A DNA stretch of 64,000 bases from Lachnospiraceae bacterium (GTDB lineage: Bacteria > Bacillota > Clostridia > Lachnospirales > Lachnospiraceae). How positions within the stretch are numbered: position 1 is the first letter of the stretch; every line of letters begins with the position of its first letter. The notes under the pieces were generated by a model. That model had not been told where the DNA came from. It was given only the letters and a program-made list of their open reading frames with translations, and ran no database searches. The stretch spans positions 1-64,000 of the forward strand of contig JAEEGQ010000022.1 of assembly GCA_016280395.1 (NCBI GenBank). The letters run 5' to 3'. Below are positions 9,157-17,754 of the stretch, piece by piece. Both the position numbers and the translations under genes were made by a program.

Positions 9157-9263
9157 GCCGGGCTGTCCCAACCTGGCTCAACAGCGCAGCACAGGCGAAA
9201 AAGATCAATATCTCACAGACACTTCAGGAGGCTTTGATAGCCAAGATAAAGGCAGGGGTATGA
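9157..9263 (+). pseudogene. Remnant of a HicB-type antitoxin (C-terminal tail only)
   Basis: The stretch between the exporter and the HD gene is open in one frame for 32 codons from 9165 and ends in TGA at 9261-9263. Its translation has the tail of HicB antitoxins: VPTWLNSAAQ, then KINISQTLQEALIAKI. This matches the known PxWLN...INxSxxLQEAL pattern of the DNA-binding C-terminus. No start codon, no N-terminal partial RNase H-fold part and no HicA toxin gene are present, so this is a broken remnant. The stop overlaps the start of the HD gene, which may have taken over its ribosome site region. Confidence 0.7.
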
Positions 9264-9838
9264 ACAGCAGGATCATAGAAAACGCTATCGAATATATAAA
9301 GACATTGTTCGCGGATAAAGCGGACGGGCATGATGCGGAGCACACGATGCGCGTTTACCGCAATGCGATGGACCTTGCGGGGCAGTACGCGGAATGCGAT
9401 AAAGAGATCGTGGCTATAGCGGCGCTTCTTCATGATGCAGATGACCATAAGCTGTTTAACACCGAAAACAATGCAAATGCACGGACTTTTCTGGGAATGC
9501 AGGGAATTGAGCCCGAAACGATAGAGCGGATCTGCGATATCATAAATTCCATTTCATTCAGTAAAAACAAGGGGAAAACTCTTTCAAGCCTTGAGGCAAA
9601 GATAGTACAGGATGCAGATAGACTGGACGCGATAGGTGCCATAGGTATCGCCCGTACATTTGCATATGGAGGCGGAAAAGGCCGGTCACTCGAGGCCGGG
9701 ATCGGGCATTTCCACGAGAAGCTGCTGCTCTTAAGAGACCTGATGAACACGAAAGAGGCGAGGCGCATCGCGGAAGAAAGGCACGCATTTATGGAGCAGT
9801 TTCTTAAAGAGTTTGAAAAGGAAACAGGGGCTGTTTAA
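9260..9838 (+). CDS. HD-domain phosphohydrolase
   Basis: This 192-residue protein has the metal-binding pattern of the HD superfamily: His24 and His28 in GHDAEHT, the His58-Asp59 pair in ALLHDADDHK, and a downstream Asp in IVQDADRLDAIG. This arrangement is the YedJ/YpgQ-like branch, which hydrolyses nucleotides or related phosphoesters in the cytoplasm. The substrate is unknown. Its ATG overlaps the stop of the HicB remnant. Confidence 0.88.
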   Translation: MNSRIIENAIEYIKTLFADKADGHDAEHTMRVYRNAMDLAGQYAECDKEIVAIAALLHDADDHKLFNTENNANARTFLGMQGIEPETIERICDIINSISFSKNKGKTLSSLEAKIVQDADRLDAIGAIGIARTFAYGGGKGRSLEAGIGHFHEKLLLLRDLMNTKEARRIAEERHAFMEQFLKEFEKETGAV

Positions 9839-9845
9839 AAAACAC

Positions 9846-9874
9846 TTGAAATTTCCCTCCTGATACTGTAGTAT
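9846..9874 (+). promoter_or_regulatory. Candidate promoter of the ZTP-controlled purine operon
   Basis: TTGAAA is followed after 17 bases by TAGTAT, overlapped by a TATAAT at 20-base spacing. Transcription would begin at the base of the riboswitch. Confidence 0.5.
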
Positions 9875-9881
9875 AATTCTT

Positions 9882-9979
9882 GTCTGTACGACTGGCGGAT
9901 AAGTGGATGAACCACATGGGAGTACAGACGTTCTAGCCGACCGCCTGGGCAATTGGTCCGGGGCAGGTCGTCTTTTTTT
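9882..9979 (+). ncRNA. ZTP (pfl) riboswitch with terminator
   Basis: The leader matches the ZTP/ZMP riboswitch. A closing stem pairs GTCTGTAC (9882-9889) with GTACAGAC (9922-9929). Inside it are the conserved GACTGGCGGA, a GTGG/CCAC helix and ATGGGAGT. After the stem comes the diagnostic CCGACCGCCTGGGCA, which forms the ligand pseudoknot. The CGACC arm can instead pair with AGGTCG at 9964-9970, followed by seven U residues, giving an intrinsic terminator. By analogy with characterised members, ZMP/ZTP (AICAR nucleotides) should stabilise the aptamer and turn expression on. The downstream genes use AICAR nucleotide, which fits exactly. Confidence 0.93.
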
Positions 9980-10030
9980 ATCTGAAAATGATGAGCCTCC
10001 GACGGACAAAGAAAAGTCAGGAGGAAGAAT

Positions 10031-10744
10031 ATGAAACTCATCTCACTCAACGAACATCTTGAAAAAACTTCGTATCCGGGCCGCGGGATCATGATCGGAA
10101 GATCTGCCGACGGCAAGAAGGCAGTAACTGCGTACTTTATCATGGGACGAAGCGAGAACAGCCGCAACCGCGTGTTTGTGGAGGATGGCGAGGGCATCCG
10201 TACACAGGCCTTCGACCCTTCAAAGATGACGGATCCGAGCCTTATCATCTACGCACCCGTCAGAGTCTTAAAGAACGACACTATCGTTACAAACGGCGAC
10301 CAGACGGATACTGTCTACGACGGCTTTGAGAAGGGCCTTACCTTCGAACAGTCGCTCCGTTCACGCGAATTCGAGCCCGATGCACCCAACTACACACCCA
10401 GGATCTCCGGCGTTATGCACGTAGAAAATGGCGAATACAGTTATGCTATCTCTATCCTTAAGAGCGCAAACGGCGACCCGGCTTCGTGCTCAAGATACAC
10501 CTTCGATTACAGCGCACCTAAGGCAGGCGAAGGCCGCTTTATCAGCACATACATGGGCGACGGAAGTCCTCTTCCGAGCTTTGAGGGCGAGCCTCTTGCA
10601 ATTACGGTAGACGGCGATATCGACACCTTCACAAACGGCATCTGGAACAGCCTGAATGCTGATAATAAGGTGTCGCTGTTCACACGCTTCATTGATATCG
10701 AGACAGGGCTCTACGAGACAAGGATCATAAACAAAAACAGATGA
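10031..10744 (+). CDS. purO: IMP cyclohydrolase (PurO-type, PF07826-like)
   Basis: This 237-residue protein matches the stand-alone IMP cyclohydrolase family first known from archaeal PurO, which closes FAICAR to IMP, the last step of purine synthesis. Supporting stretches are SYPGRGIMIGRS, TAYFIMGRSENSRNR and the NTN-hydrolase-like fold pattern; it has no resemblance to the MGS-like cyclohydrolase domain of PurH. The gene starts 52 bases after the riboswitch terminator, with a GAGGA ribosome site, and is followed by the matching formyltransferase. It therefore supplies the half-reaction that bifunctional PurH normally performs. Confidence 0.88.
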   Translation: MKLISLNEHLEKTSYPGRGIMIGRSADGKKAVTAYFIMGRSENSRNRVFVEDGEGIRTQAFDPSKMTDPSLIIYAPVRVLKNDTIVTNGDQTDTVYDGFEKGLTFEQSLRSREFEPDAPNYTPRISGVMHVENGEYSYAISILKSANGDPASCSRYTFDYSAPKAGEGRFISTYMGDGSPLPSFEGEPLAITVDGDIDTFTNGIWNSLNADNKVSLFTRFIDIETGLYETRIINKNR

Positions 10745-10803
10745 ACGCAATCTGCGAAAATACAAAAACAGGCGGAAACCCGCCGATACGGAGGATTTAG
10801 AAC

Positions 10804-11982
10804 ATGAAAGAATTTGAATTAAAATACGGATGCAACCCCAACCAGAAACCTGCGAAGATCTTCGCACAGGACGGCGGCGAGCTGCCCTTAAAAGTCCTTA
10901 ACGGCCGCCCGGGATATATCAATTTCCTTGATGCCCTTAACGGCTGGCAGCTTGTAAGAGACTTAAAGAAGGCAACAGGCCTTCCCGCTGCAACTTCTTT
11001 TAAGCACGTTTCCCCTGCCGGCGCTGCTGTTGGCCTTCCGCTTTCGGATACACTTAAGAAGATCTATTGGGTTGACGATCTTCCGGAGCTTTCCCCGATC
11101 GCTGCGGCCTACGCACGCGCAAGAGGCGCTGACCGCATGTCTTCTTACGGTGATTTCATCGCACTTTCCGATGTTTGCGACGTTTCCGCCGCACAGCTCA
11201 TTAAGAGAGAGTATTCGGACGGTATTATCGCTCCCGGCTACGAGCCCGAGGCACTTGAGATCCTCAAGGAAAAGAAGAAGGGCGCATATGCCGTTATCGA
11301 GATCGATCCCGATTACGTTCCCGGTCCCATCGAGCACAAGGATGTTTTCGGCATCACCTTCGAGCAGGGCAGAAACGATCTTGACGTTACGGATGAGCTT
11401 GTTTCCAACGTTGTTACGGAAAACAAGGATATCCCCGAGTCTGCAAAGCGTGATATGAAAGTTGCGCTCATCACCCTTAAATATACACAGTCCAATTCCG
11501 TTTGCTATGTAAAGGACGGTCAGGCAATAGGTGTTGGCGCAGGCCAGCAGTCGCGTATCCATTGCACACGTCTTGCCGGAACAAAGGCAGACAACTGGCT
11601 GCTCCGCCAGAGCCCGAAGGTTCTCGGCCTCTCTTTTGTTGACGGCTTAAAGCGCGCAGAGCGTGACAATGCCATCGACCTGTATATCGGCGAGGATTAC
11701 ATGGATGTGCTTGCAGACGGCAAATGGGAAAAGATATTTACAGTTAAGCCGGAGGTGTTTACAGCAGAAGAGAAGCGCGCATGGCTTGATCAGGCTGAAG
11801 GCTGCACCCTCGGATCCGACGCATTCTTCCCGTTTGATGACAACGTTGAGCGTGCCTACAGAAGCGGTGTTCGCTACATCGTTCAGCCCGGCGGCTCCAT
11901 CCGTGATGATGATGTTATCCGCTGCTGCAACGAGCACGGCATCGCAATGGTATTCAACGGCGTGAGACTGTTCCACCACTGA
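10804..11982 (+). CDS. purH: AICAR formyltransferase (stand-alone PurH domain)
   Basis: The enzyme transfers a formyl group from 10-formyl-THF to AICAR nucleotide, giving FAICAR. At 392 residues it holds only the transformylase region; the N-terminal IMP cyclohydrolase domain of ordinary PurH is absent. Family motifs include KYGCNPNQKPA at the N-terminus, SFKHVSPAGAA (catalytic Lys-His), GAGQQSRIHCTRLAG, and SDAFFPFDDN with VQPGGSIRDDD near the C-terminus. It is the second gene of the riboswitch-controlled operon and its substrate is the riboswitch ligand or its precursor. A strong terminator follows directly. Confidence 0.93.
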   Translation: MKEFELKYGCNPNQKPAKIFAQDGGELPLKVLNGRPGYINFLDALNGWQLVRDLKKATGLPAATSFKHVSPAGAAVGLPLSDTLKKIYWVDDLPELSPIAAAYARARGADRMSSYGDFIALSDVCDVSAAQLIKREYSDGIIAPGYEPEALEILKEKKKGAYAVIEIDPDYVPGPIEHKDVFGITFEQGRNDLDVTDELVSNVVTENKDIPESAKRDMKVALITLKYTQSNSVCYVKDGQAIGVGAGQQSRIHCTRLAGTKADNWLLRQSPKVLGLSFVDGLKRAERDNAIDLYIGEDYMDVLADGKWEKIFTVKPEVFTAEEKRAWLDQAEGCTLGSDAFFPFDDNVERAYRSGVRYIVQPGGSIRDDDVIRCCNEHGIAMVFNGVRLFHH

Positions 11983-11998
11983 TAACTCATAAAATATG

Positions 11999-12029
11999 AA
12001 AAGCTCCTGTCTTTTGGCAGGAGCTTTTA
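11999..12029. terminator. Bidirectional intrinsic terminator after purH
   Basis: A perfect stem, AAAAGCTCCTG with CAGGAGCTTTT, is bordered by T-runs on both sides. It lies between convergent purH and the minus-strand cluster and should stop both. Confidence 0.85.
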
Positions 12030-12051
12030 TCGTTGCAGACATTTTCAGGCT

Positions 12052-12363
12052 TCAAAACCCTTCCTTCTCTTTTTCCATCTGATAAAGGTCATCAAGACTC
12101 TTTAAACTCTCGGGAAACAGGTAAATCGAGGTTTTGCTGAAGTATTTGGGTTTATAATTTATTATCAGATCGGCGGTGGTCTCGTCAATCACATCAGGCT
12201 TTTCAAGCGGGTTGAGGATAACGTGCCACTTGACTATCTTGTAGGTGAGCGCAGTATAGACCCTTGTTCCGCCGTCTTTATAGAGCCCGCTTGGAATCGG
12301 AACAAACAGGATAAGCAAAAGCAATATTATCAGGAGAATCCCGATCAGTTTCTTTTTATTCAT
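12052..12363 (-). CDS. Small single-pass membrane protein of unknown function
   Basis: The 103-residue protein has one strongly hydrophobic N-terminal segment (about residues 6-25), followed by VPIPSGLYKDGGTRVYTALTY and a polar C-terminal half. The extracellular part probably folds as a small domain. I do not recognise a named family, although the YKDGGT...YKIVKWH pattern recurs in uncharacterised Firmicute proteins. Its start overlaps the stop of the zinc-ribbon gene by one base, so it is the last member of a tightly coupled four-gene cluster. Confidence 0.75.
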   Translation of the reverse strand: MNKKKLIGILLIILLLLILFVPIPSGLYKDGGTRVYTALTYKIVKWHVILNPLEKPDVIDETTADLIINYKPKYFSKTSIYLFPESLKSLDDLYQMEKEKEGF

Positions 12364-13031
12364 TACAGGTGAAACCTCTTTTTCAGTTCCTCACGGACCT
12401 GACGGCCTTTAAATATTATCGCGCCCGCAAAGAGCGTAATGCTTATGATAAGGCAGATGCTCCAGGTGAGGGGCATTTCTTTGTGGATAAGGTGCATGAC
12501 AAGGTAGGGGACCGTGCCGAACAGAAGACCTGAAAGCAGGTACGACATTGAATTCCCTTCTTTGTCCACAAGCGTAAGTACAAAGTTTGCGATAAGCGCA
12601 CCCGAAATGGTCACAGGCACGATCCAATCGCGTACAAGCCACAAAAAGCCGAAGAAGTGCGATGTGATGAGCAGCAGGACCAGTATGATGAAGACCACCC
12701 AGGTGACGGTCCTTGCGGTGGAGTTTCCGGGCTTAAAAAGCCTTACGATCAGGAATTCCACGGCTATTATCCACATGGCAAGGAGAAGGCTCCAGTGGAG
12801 TCCGGGAAAACCGGGAATGCGGATATTGCGCAGAAAATCAAGCCCGAGGCTTGCTATTATCACTGCCCAGGCAATGAACATCTGCAGTTTGTAGATGAAC
12901 GACTGAAACTGCAGCTCCGTGCGGTCGGGGAAATAAGGAGCCTCGCCTTCGCCTGTGAGGCGGCTCTGGCAGAGCGGACATTTTTCCGGGTTCCCGCCGA
13001 CATCTATTTTACAATACGGACATTTTTTCAT
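12363..13031 (-). CDS. Zinc-ribbon multi-pass membrane protein (DUF6320-like)
   Basis: The N-terminus has two CxxC pairs (Cys4/Cys7 and Cys18/Cys21), a classic zinc ribbon, followed by six hydrophobic segments over residues 45-210. I associate this architecture and its place beside an acyltransferase with DUF6320, from memory. Both ends overlap neighbours by one base, so its synthesis is tied to the acyltransferase before it and the small membrane protein after it. A role as membrane partner or anchor of the acyltransferase is an inference. Confidence 0.8.
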   Translation of the reverse strand: MKKCPYCKIDVGGNPEKCPLCQSRLTGEGEAPYFPDRTELQFQSFIYKLQMFIAWAVIIASLGLDFLRNIRIPGFPGLHWSLLLAMWIIAVEFLIVRLFKPGNSTARTVTWVVFIILVLLLITSHFFGFLWLVRDWIVPVTISGALIANFVLTLVDKEGNSMSYLLSGLLFGTVPYLVMHLIHKEMPLTWSICLIISITLFAGAIIFKGRQVREELKKRFHL

Positions 13032-14278
13032 TAACGGACAACCTCCGTAGCATAAACTTTGATCTCTGTTCCCAACTCAACAAGGCTCCGGACGAAATTC
13101 TTCACCACCGTTGTATTAAAATACGGCGAGGTAACACCAAGTGTCAGCTCATCCCTGTAGCTAAAAATGGTGGAGAAAAGATTGTTCGAGCTGCAAAAAC
13201 CGCTGTAGCTCAAGATCTCGTCGCCGATCTCTGCCGGCGGCTTCTGGACTCCGAGGTTGGACATCACCATAGACACTTTCCTGTCGGAAACCGCAGTGAC
13301 ATTCCTTACAACGAACTGTTTGATGAACAGCGGAACGGCGCGTATCGGCGCGACAAATTCCATGGTCTCGTATCTGTCCATGTTCTTTTTGATATTCTCT
13401 TCAGACAGCTGCTCCTTCAGAGTGGCCTGAAACTCTTTGGCAAGCTCTTCAAGGGTGATATCCTTATCGAAAACATGTGTTATGTTGATATTGTTAAAAA
13501 AGTTCCTTGAAGTCTTAGAAGGATAGTAGTTGCGCAGGTTTACGGGAATGGATATGGTAACCGGCTTTTTGCGCTTGCGCGCGGGCATTTCGTCGCGTAT
13601 TGCGGTCATCCACACCGCCCCAAGGAAGCTTGTTAACGAAACTCCCATGCTTTTTGCTTTCGCAAGCACCTGCGATGTTGACATATGGAGCTCAAGGAAC
13701 TGGAGCTGGTCGTAGGGAAGTTTGAATCCGCCCGGGTGGTATGCGTATTTTTCGCTGGTGCGCTTAAGACGCAGATTACCGAAAAACTGCCTGTAGCTGT
13801 CCTGTGTAAGGTCGTCTGCGGAAGCACCGGAGTGAAGTACCACATCCTCAAAATTACCGGGATATTTAAGCTTCAGGTAGTGTACCGCTATGATGTTTAA
13901 GAATTCCAATGCGCCCGTTCCGTCGGTAAGGGCATGGAAGATCTCAAGATTTATCCTGTTTCCGAAATAACTTACCTGATAATGCAGCGAGGCCTTTGCG
14001 GGAGAGTAGAGCAGTTCGCACATCCTGCCGTTTTCCTCTTTTACTACGGGCTTTATATCTGTATCTTCGATGTAATGCCAGAAAAAGCCGCGCCTGATGC
14101 GGACCTGGACCTGCGGGCGGTCCTGTATCGCCAAAAGCAGGGCAGACTGCAAAAGTTCGGGGTCTATAGGCTCCTTTAAGACACAGCTTACCCTGAAGGT
14201 GCGTGTATCACGTTTTGAGACGGAAGCCAAAAAGACTTTGGCTACATTATCGGTTCTATACCAGTTGTTACCTGCCAT
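13031..14278 (-). CDS. Condensation-domain-like acyltransferase (alcohol acetyltransferase/PapA-like)
   Basis: This protein belongs to the CoA-dependent acyltransferase superfamily: it has the catalytic HxxxDG motif as HALTDG (His115 in the chosen reading) and the later structural region ISIPVNLRNYYPSKTSRNF. Relatives esterify alcohols or polyketide/lipid hydroxyls with acyl-CoA or carrier-bound acyl groups. I chose the ATG at 14278, which has GGAG six bases upstream; a longer reading to 14353 would overlap the esterase gene with non-conserved sequence. No signal peptide is seen. It is coupled to the esterase upstream and the zinc-ribbon membrane protein downstream, which suggests addition and removal of the same acyl group. 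Confidence 0.85.
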   Translation of the reverse strand: MAGNNWYRTDNVAKVFLASVSKRDTRTFRVSCVLKEPIDPELLQSALLLAIQDRPQVQVRIRRGFFWHYIEDTDIKPVVKEENGRMCELLYSPAKASLHYQVSYFGNRINLEIFHALTDGTGALEFLNIIAVHYLKLKYPGNFEDVVLHSGASADDLTQDSYRQFFGNLRLKRTSEKYAYHPGGFKLPYDQLQFLELHMSTSQVLAKAKSMGVSLTSFLGAVWMTAIRDEMPARKRKKPVTISIPVNLRNYYPSKTSRNFFNNINITHVFDKDITLEELAKEFQATLKEQLSEENIKKNMDRYETMEFVAPIRAVPLFIKQFVVRNVTAVSDRKVSMVMSNLGVQKPPAEIGDEILSYSGFCSSNNLFSTIFSYRDELTLGVTSPYFNTTVVKNFVRSLVELGTEIKVYATEVVR

Positions 14279-14315
14279 ATCAAACTCCATGCTGCCTAAA
14301 GTGCAGCTGTGATCA

Positions 14316-15263
14316 TTATTTTTTGATATCTCCGTATATCTTGGAGGAAACATGCGCCGATAAGCGCTTTAAAGCCTGGGCCGCTATCGGGAGGGGCATC
14401 TGCTGGTAAACATGCCAGCCGTCCTCATCAAGATCGAGGGTGACGTCTCCGTCAAGCTCAAGTATCTTGTCACGAAGGCGCAGGCTGTCATCGAGCAGGA
14501 TCTCGTTCCTGCCGGCCATTATATAAACGTGCGGAAGCCCGGAAAGTGTACCTGACAAGGGGCTGAAACGGGGATCGTCATCGGAGCCCTGACCGGCGAT
14601 ATACACCTTTGCCGCCTCTGTAACGTATTCCTTTGTGAGGATCGGATCCATATTCTTGTAGGTTTCGTAGGAGGGCGCCGTTGCCGTCATATCTGTCCAG
14701 GGACTGAAGAGCAGCAGCATGTCCGGAAGCTTTTTCCCCTCCGCGAGGAGCTTCTGCGCAAGGCAGAGCACAAGGTTTCCGCCCGCGGAATCTCCTGCAA
14801 AGAGAATACGTTCGGGAGGATACAGCCCGGTAAGATATTCAAAAACCTTTACGGCATCTTCAAGTGCGGCCGGATAAGGGTGCTCCGGCGCAAGCCTGTA
14901 GTCAAAAGAAAAAGTAGTAAAACCTGTGGAGAGAGCGAGCTTCGCGCCAAGGATCCTTGCATAATTCAGATTCCCCGTAACATATCCGCCGCCGTGGGCA
15001 TAAAGGATCGCATACCCCGGGTTATGTGCAAGCTCCGGCGTTATCTCTTCACAGTTTATGCTTTCCACGCAGAAGGGCGTTACCGTGATGTTTTCCCTCG
15101 GCGCAGTCAGAAGCCCGGCGCGTTCCATGCCTTTTCTGTGGCGCTTTAAGGACGCCTCATCCATGGAATTGCCAAGCAGCGAATTGACGGCCTTTAAGGT
15201 CTTCATCAGAGTGCCGTTCAGGTTTATGAGCTTTTTCTGCTTTTTTCTTTCTTTCCGATCCAT
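14316..15263 (-). CDS. Alpha/beta hydrolase of the hormone-sensitive-lipase family
   Basis: This 315-residue esterase shows the oxyanion motif HGGGYVTG at residues 90-97 and the nucleophile elbow GDSAGGN with Ser159. The remaining triad fits an Asp near residue 260 and the His in DGWHVYQQ near residue 300. There is no signal peptide, so it acts in the cytoplasm on short-chain esters or acylated small molecules. It is the first gene of a minus-strand cluster with an acyltransferase and two membrane proteins. An extended -10 (TG-N-TATAAT on the minus strand, 15305-15310) lies upstream. Confidence 0.88.
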   Translation of the reverse strand: MDRKERKKQKKLINLNGTLMKTLKAVNSLLGNSMDEASLKRHRKGMERAGLLTAPRENITVTPFCVESINCEEITPELAHNPGYAILYAHGGGYVTGNLNYARILGAKLALSTGFTTFSFDYRLAPEHPYPAALEDAVKVFEYLTGLYPPERILFAGDSAGGNLVLCLAQKLLAEGKKLPDMLLLFSPWTDMTATAPSYETYKNMDPILTKEYVTEAAKVYIAGQGSDDDPRFSPLSGTLSGLPHVYIMAGRNEILLDDSLRLRDKILELDGDVTLDLDEDGWHVYQQMPLPIAAQALKRLSAHVSSKIYGDIKK

Positions 15264-15409
15264 AACCGTGCTTTCATCGATGGTTTATATCTTTTTGCGG
15301 GAATATTATAACACTCGTATAAGTATTATGCCACAAATGCTTTTTTTTGCAAGTGTAACGGAAAGGAGACACCGGCAGACGACCTCTGTGACCCATTCCG
15401 CGGAGTATC

Positions 15410-15438
15410 TTGACACGGCAGGGATTCTTAATTATACT
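15410..15438 (+). promoter_or_regulatory. Promoter of the GH36 alpha-galactosidase gene
   Basis: TTGACA and TATACT are separated by 17 bases, a near-consensus sigma-A promoter. A leader of about 80 bases follows, with a 10-base palindrome GGACCGGTCC near 15460 whose role is unknown. Confidence 0.75.
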
Positions 15439-15522
15439 CCTGTGTAGGGGCAGGTACGGACCGGTCCTTAATTTTTCGCCGGTGCGTCAGCGCGTGCCGT
15501 CTGACCGCCAAGGAGGTTTTTT

Positions 15523-17718
15523 ATGGGAATAACCTATTTCGAAGACAATAAGGTGTTTAAGCTTGACACCAACAGATCCACGTACATTATCCACATACTC
15601 GGCGATGAGAAGTTTGTATCGCACGTTTATTACGGGCATAAGCTTGACAGCCATAAGCTGAATTACCTGATGCTGATGGGGCAGGAGCCTGTGGCCTCTA
15701 AGCCCATGGACCGCGACAGGCTCGGGTTTATGAGCAATTTCCCGAAGGAATATCCTACAGCAGGTCTTGGGGATTTTAAGGAGGATGCTTTAAGTATCCG
15801 CAGAAAGAACGGAACATTTGCGGTGGGCCTGAATTATAAAAGCCATAACATCTATAAAGGCAAAAAGGCTCTTAAGGGACTGCCGCATGCCTTTGGAACG
15901 GAAGAAAACGTAACGACGCTGGAGCTTATCTGTGAGGATGCGCCGACAGGCCTTGAGATCACGCTTAATTATTCGGTTTTTGAGGATACCGATATTATCG
16001 TCCGCAGCACGACCATAAAGAATGCAGGAAACGAATCCCTGTATCTGACAAGAGCCTTAAGTGCTGCAATGGATTTTGACAACGACAACTACGACATCCT
16101 TACTCTTTACGGCGACTGGGCCAAAGAGGCACAGATCAGCAGATGCCCCCTTACCTACGGGAAACACGGGGTAGAATCCGTAAACGGAAAGTCAGGTGTA
16201 ACATATCAGCCTTTTATAGCCGTTCTGCAGCATAATGCGGATCAGGACAAGGGCGAGGTTTACGGAATGCATTTCATCTATTCCGGAAATTTCCTTGCAA
16301 ACGTTTCAATGGTGCACTATGAGAAGGTGCGCATGGTAATGGGCATAAGCCCTTACAACTTTAACTGGCTGCTTGAACCCGGCGAAGAGTTCCAGACTCC
16401 CGAGGCGGTACTTGTACACAGCGAAGAAGGTATCGGCGGCATGACAAGGAGCCTGCATGACTTTTACAGGGATCATGTGATCCGCAGCAAATATGTTCAT
16501 AAGAAACGCCCCGTCCTTATAAACAACTGGGAGGCAACATATTTCGATTTCAATTCCGACAAGCTTGTTTCGATCGCGGAAGAAGCGGCAAAGAGCGGCA
16601 TTGAAATGCTGGTCATGGATGACGGCTGGTTTGGGATCCGCAATGATGATTCACGCGGGCTCGGCGACTGGTTCGTTAACGAAGACAAGCTTCCGGGCGG
16701 CTTAAAACCGCTCGTTGACAGGGTAAATGCCCTTGGAATGAAATTCGGTATCTGGTTTGAGCCGGAGATGATCTGCCCTGTTTCGGAGCTTTATGAACAG
16801 CATCCTGACTGGGCGATAGCACTTCCTGACCGCAAGCCTGCCTGCTCACGCAGCCAGTATGTGCTCGACCTTACCCGTGAGGAAGTTGCGGATGCGGTCT
16901 ATAAGATGGTTTATGATGTCTTAAAGAGCGCAAACATCGAATATGTGAAATGGGATATGAACCGCCAGCTTTGCGATATAGGCAGCGCAACACTGCCTCC
17001 GGAGCGCATGGGCGAGTTCCATCACAGATACATGCTTGCCGTATACAGAATGCAGGAAAGATTACTTACGGACTTCCCGGATCTGCTCCTTGAAAACTGC
17101 TCGAGCGGCGGAGCACGCTTTGACCCCGGAATGCTCTTCTACGGTCCGCAGATCTGGGCGTCCGACGATTCCGACGCCATAGAGCGCCTTTCCATCCAGG
17201 AGGGGCTTGGAATGCTCTATCCCCTTTCGTCCATCGGCGCTCACGTTTCCGACTGTCCGAACCACAATACCGGCCGTACAACGCCGTTTGAGACAAGAGG
17301 CATCGTTGCAATGGCCGGAACCTTCGGCTATGAGCTTGACATAACCAGGATACCCGAAGCCGACAGGGCGCAGATACCGGGACAGGTAAAACGGTATCAT
17401 GAGGTAAATCACATTGTCCGTGACGGCGATTATTACAGGCTTGCGCAATATTCCGAGAATAACAGGTGGGATGCTTACATGTCCGTAACGAAGGACAAAA
17501 AAGAAGCCCTTGTCACATACGTGAGGGTCATCAACCGCGTATGCGAAAAGCCCGTGAGAGTAAAGCTTAAGGGACTCGATCCTGCAAAGACTTATACAGT
17601 CGAAGGAGAAGACCGTACCTATACGGGCGAGGAACTTATGTATGGCGGAATAGTATTTGATACTCCGTACGGAATGGGCGATTTCAAGGCAAAAATGCTT
17701 CACATCAAAGAAAAATAG
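15523..17718 (+). CDS. Alpha-galactosidase, GH36
   Basis: GH36 enzymes release terminal alpha-galactose from raffinose-family sugars and galactomannan fragments. The 731-residue length and motif order fit well: LVMDDGWFG, KFGIWFEPEM, the nucleophile Asp478 in YVKWDMNR, ENCSSGGARFD, and the acid/base Asp548 in WASDDSD. There is no signal peptide, so imported oligosaccharides would be cleaved in the cytoplasm. No sugar transporter or LacI/AraC regulator lies beside it, so its control must come from elsewhere or from its leader. The start has a good AAGGAGG site. Confidence 0.95.
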   Translation: MGITYFEDNKVFKLDTNRSTYIIHILGDEKFVSHVYYGHKLDSHKLNYLMLMGQEPVASKPMDRDRLGFMSNFPKEYPTAGLGDFKEDALSIRRKNGTFAVGLNYKSHNIYKGKKALKGLPHAFGTEENVTTLELICEDAPTGLEITLNYSVFEDTDIIVRSTTIKNAGNESLYLTRALSAAMDFDNDNYDILTLYGDWAKEAQISRCPLTYGKHGVESVNGKSGVTYQPFIAVLQHNADQDKGEVYGMHFIYSGNFLANVSMVHYEKVRMVMGISPYNFNWLLEPGEEFQTPEAVLVHSEEGIGGMTRSLHDFYRDHVIRSKYVHKKRPVLINNWEATYFDFNSDKLVSIAEEAAKSGIEMLVMDDGWFGIRNDDSRGLGDWFVNEDKLPGGLKPLVDRVNALGMKFGIWFEPEMICPVSELYEQHPDWAIALPDRKPACSRSQYVLDLTREEVADAVYKMVYDVLKSANIEYVKWDMNRQLCDIGSATLPPERMGEFHHRYMLAVYRMQERLLTDFPDLLLENCSSGGARFDPGMLFYGPQIWASDDSDAIERLSIQEGLGMLYPLSSIGAHVSDCPNHNTGRTTPFETRGIVAMAGTFGYELDITRIPEADRAQIPGQVKRYHEVNHIVRDGDYYRLAQYSENNRWDAYMSVTKDKKEALVTYVRVINRVCEKPVRVKLKGLDPAKTYTVEGEDRTYTGEELMYGGIVFDTPYGMGDFKAKMLHIKEK

Positions 17719-17725
17719 AAAATAC

Positions 17726-17754
17726 TTGCATTTTAGTTGAAAATGTGATACAAT
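17726..17754 (+). promoter_or_regulatory. Promoter of the CarD-like regulator
   Basis: TTGCAT and TACAAT are separated by 17 bases. The last bases of the -10 box form the beginning of a 16-base-arm inverted repeat, so the start of transcription lies inside a palindrome. Confidence 0.8.
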
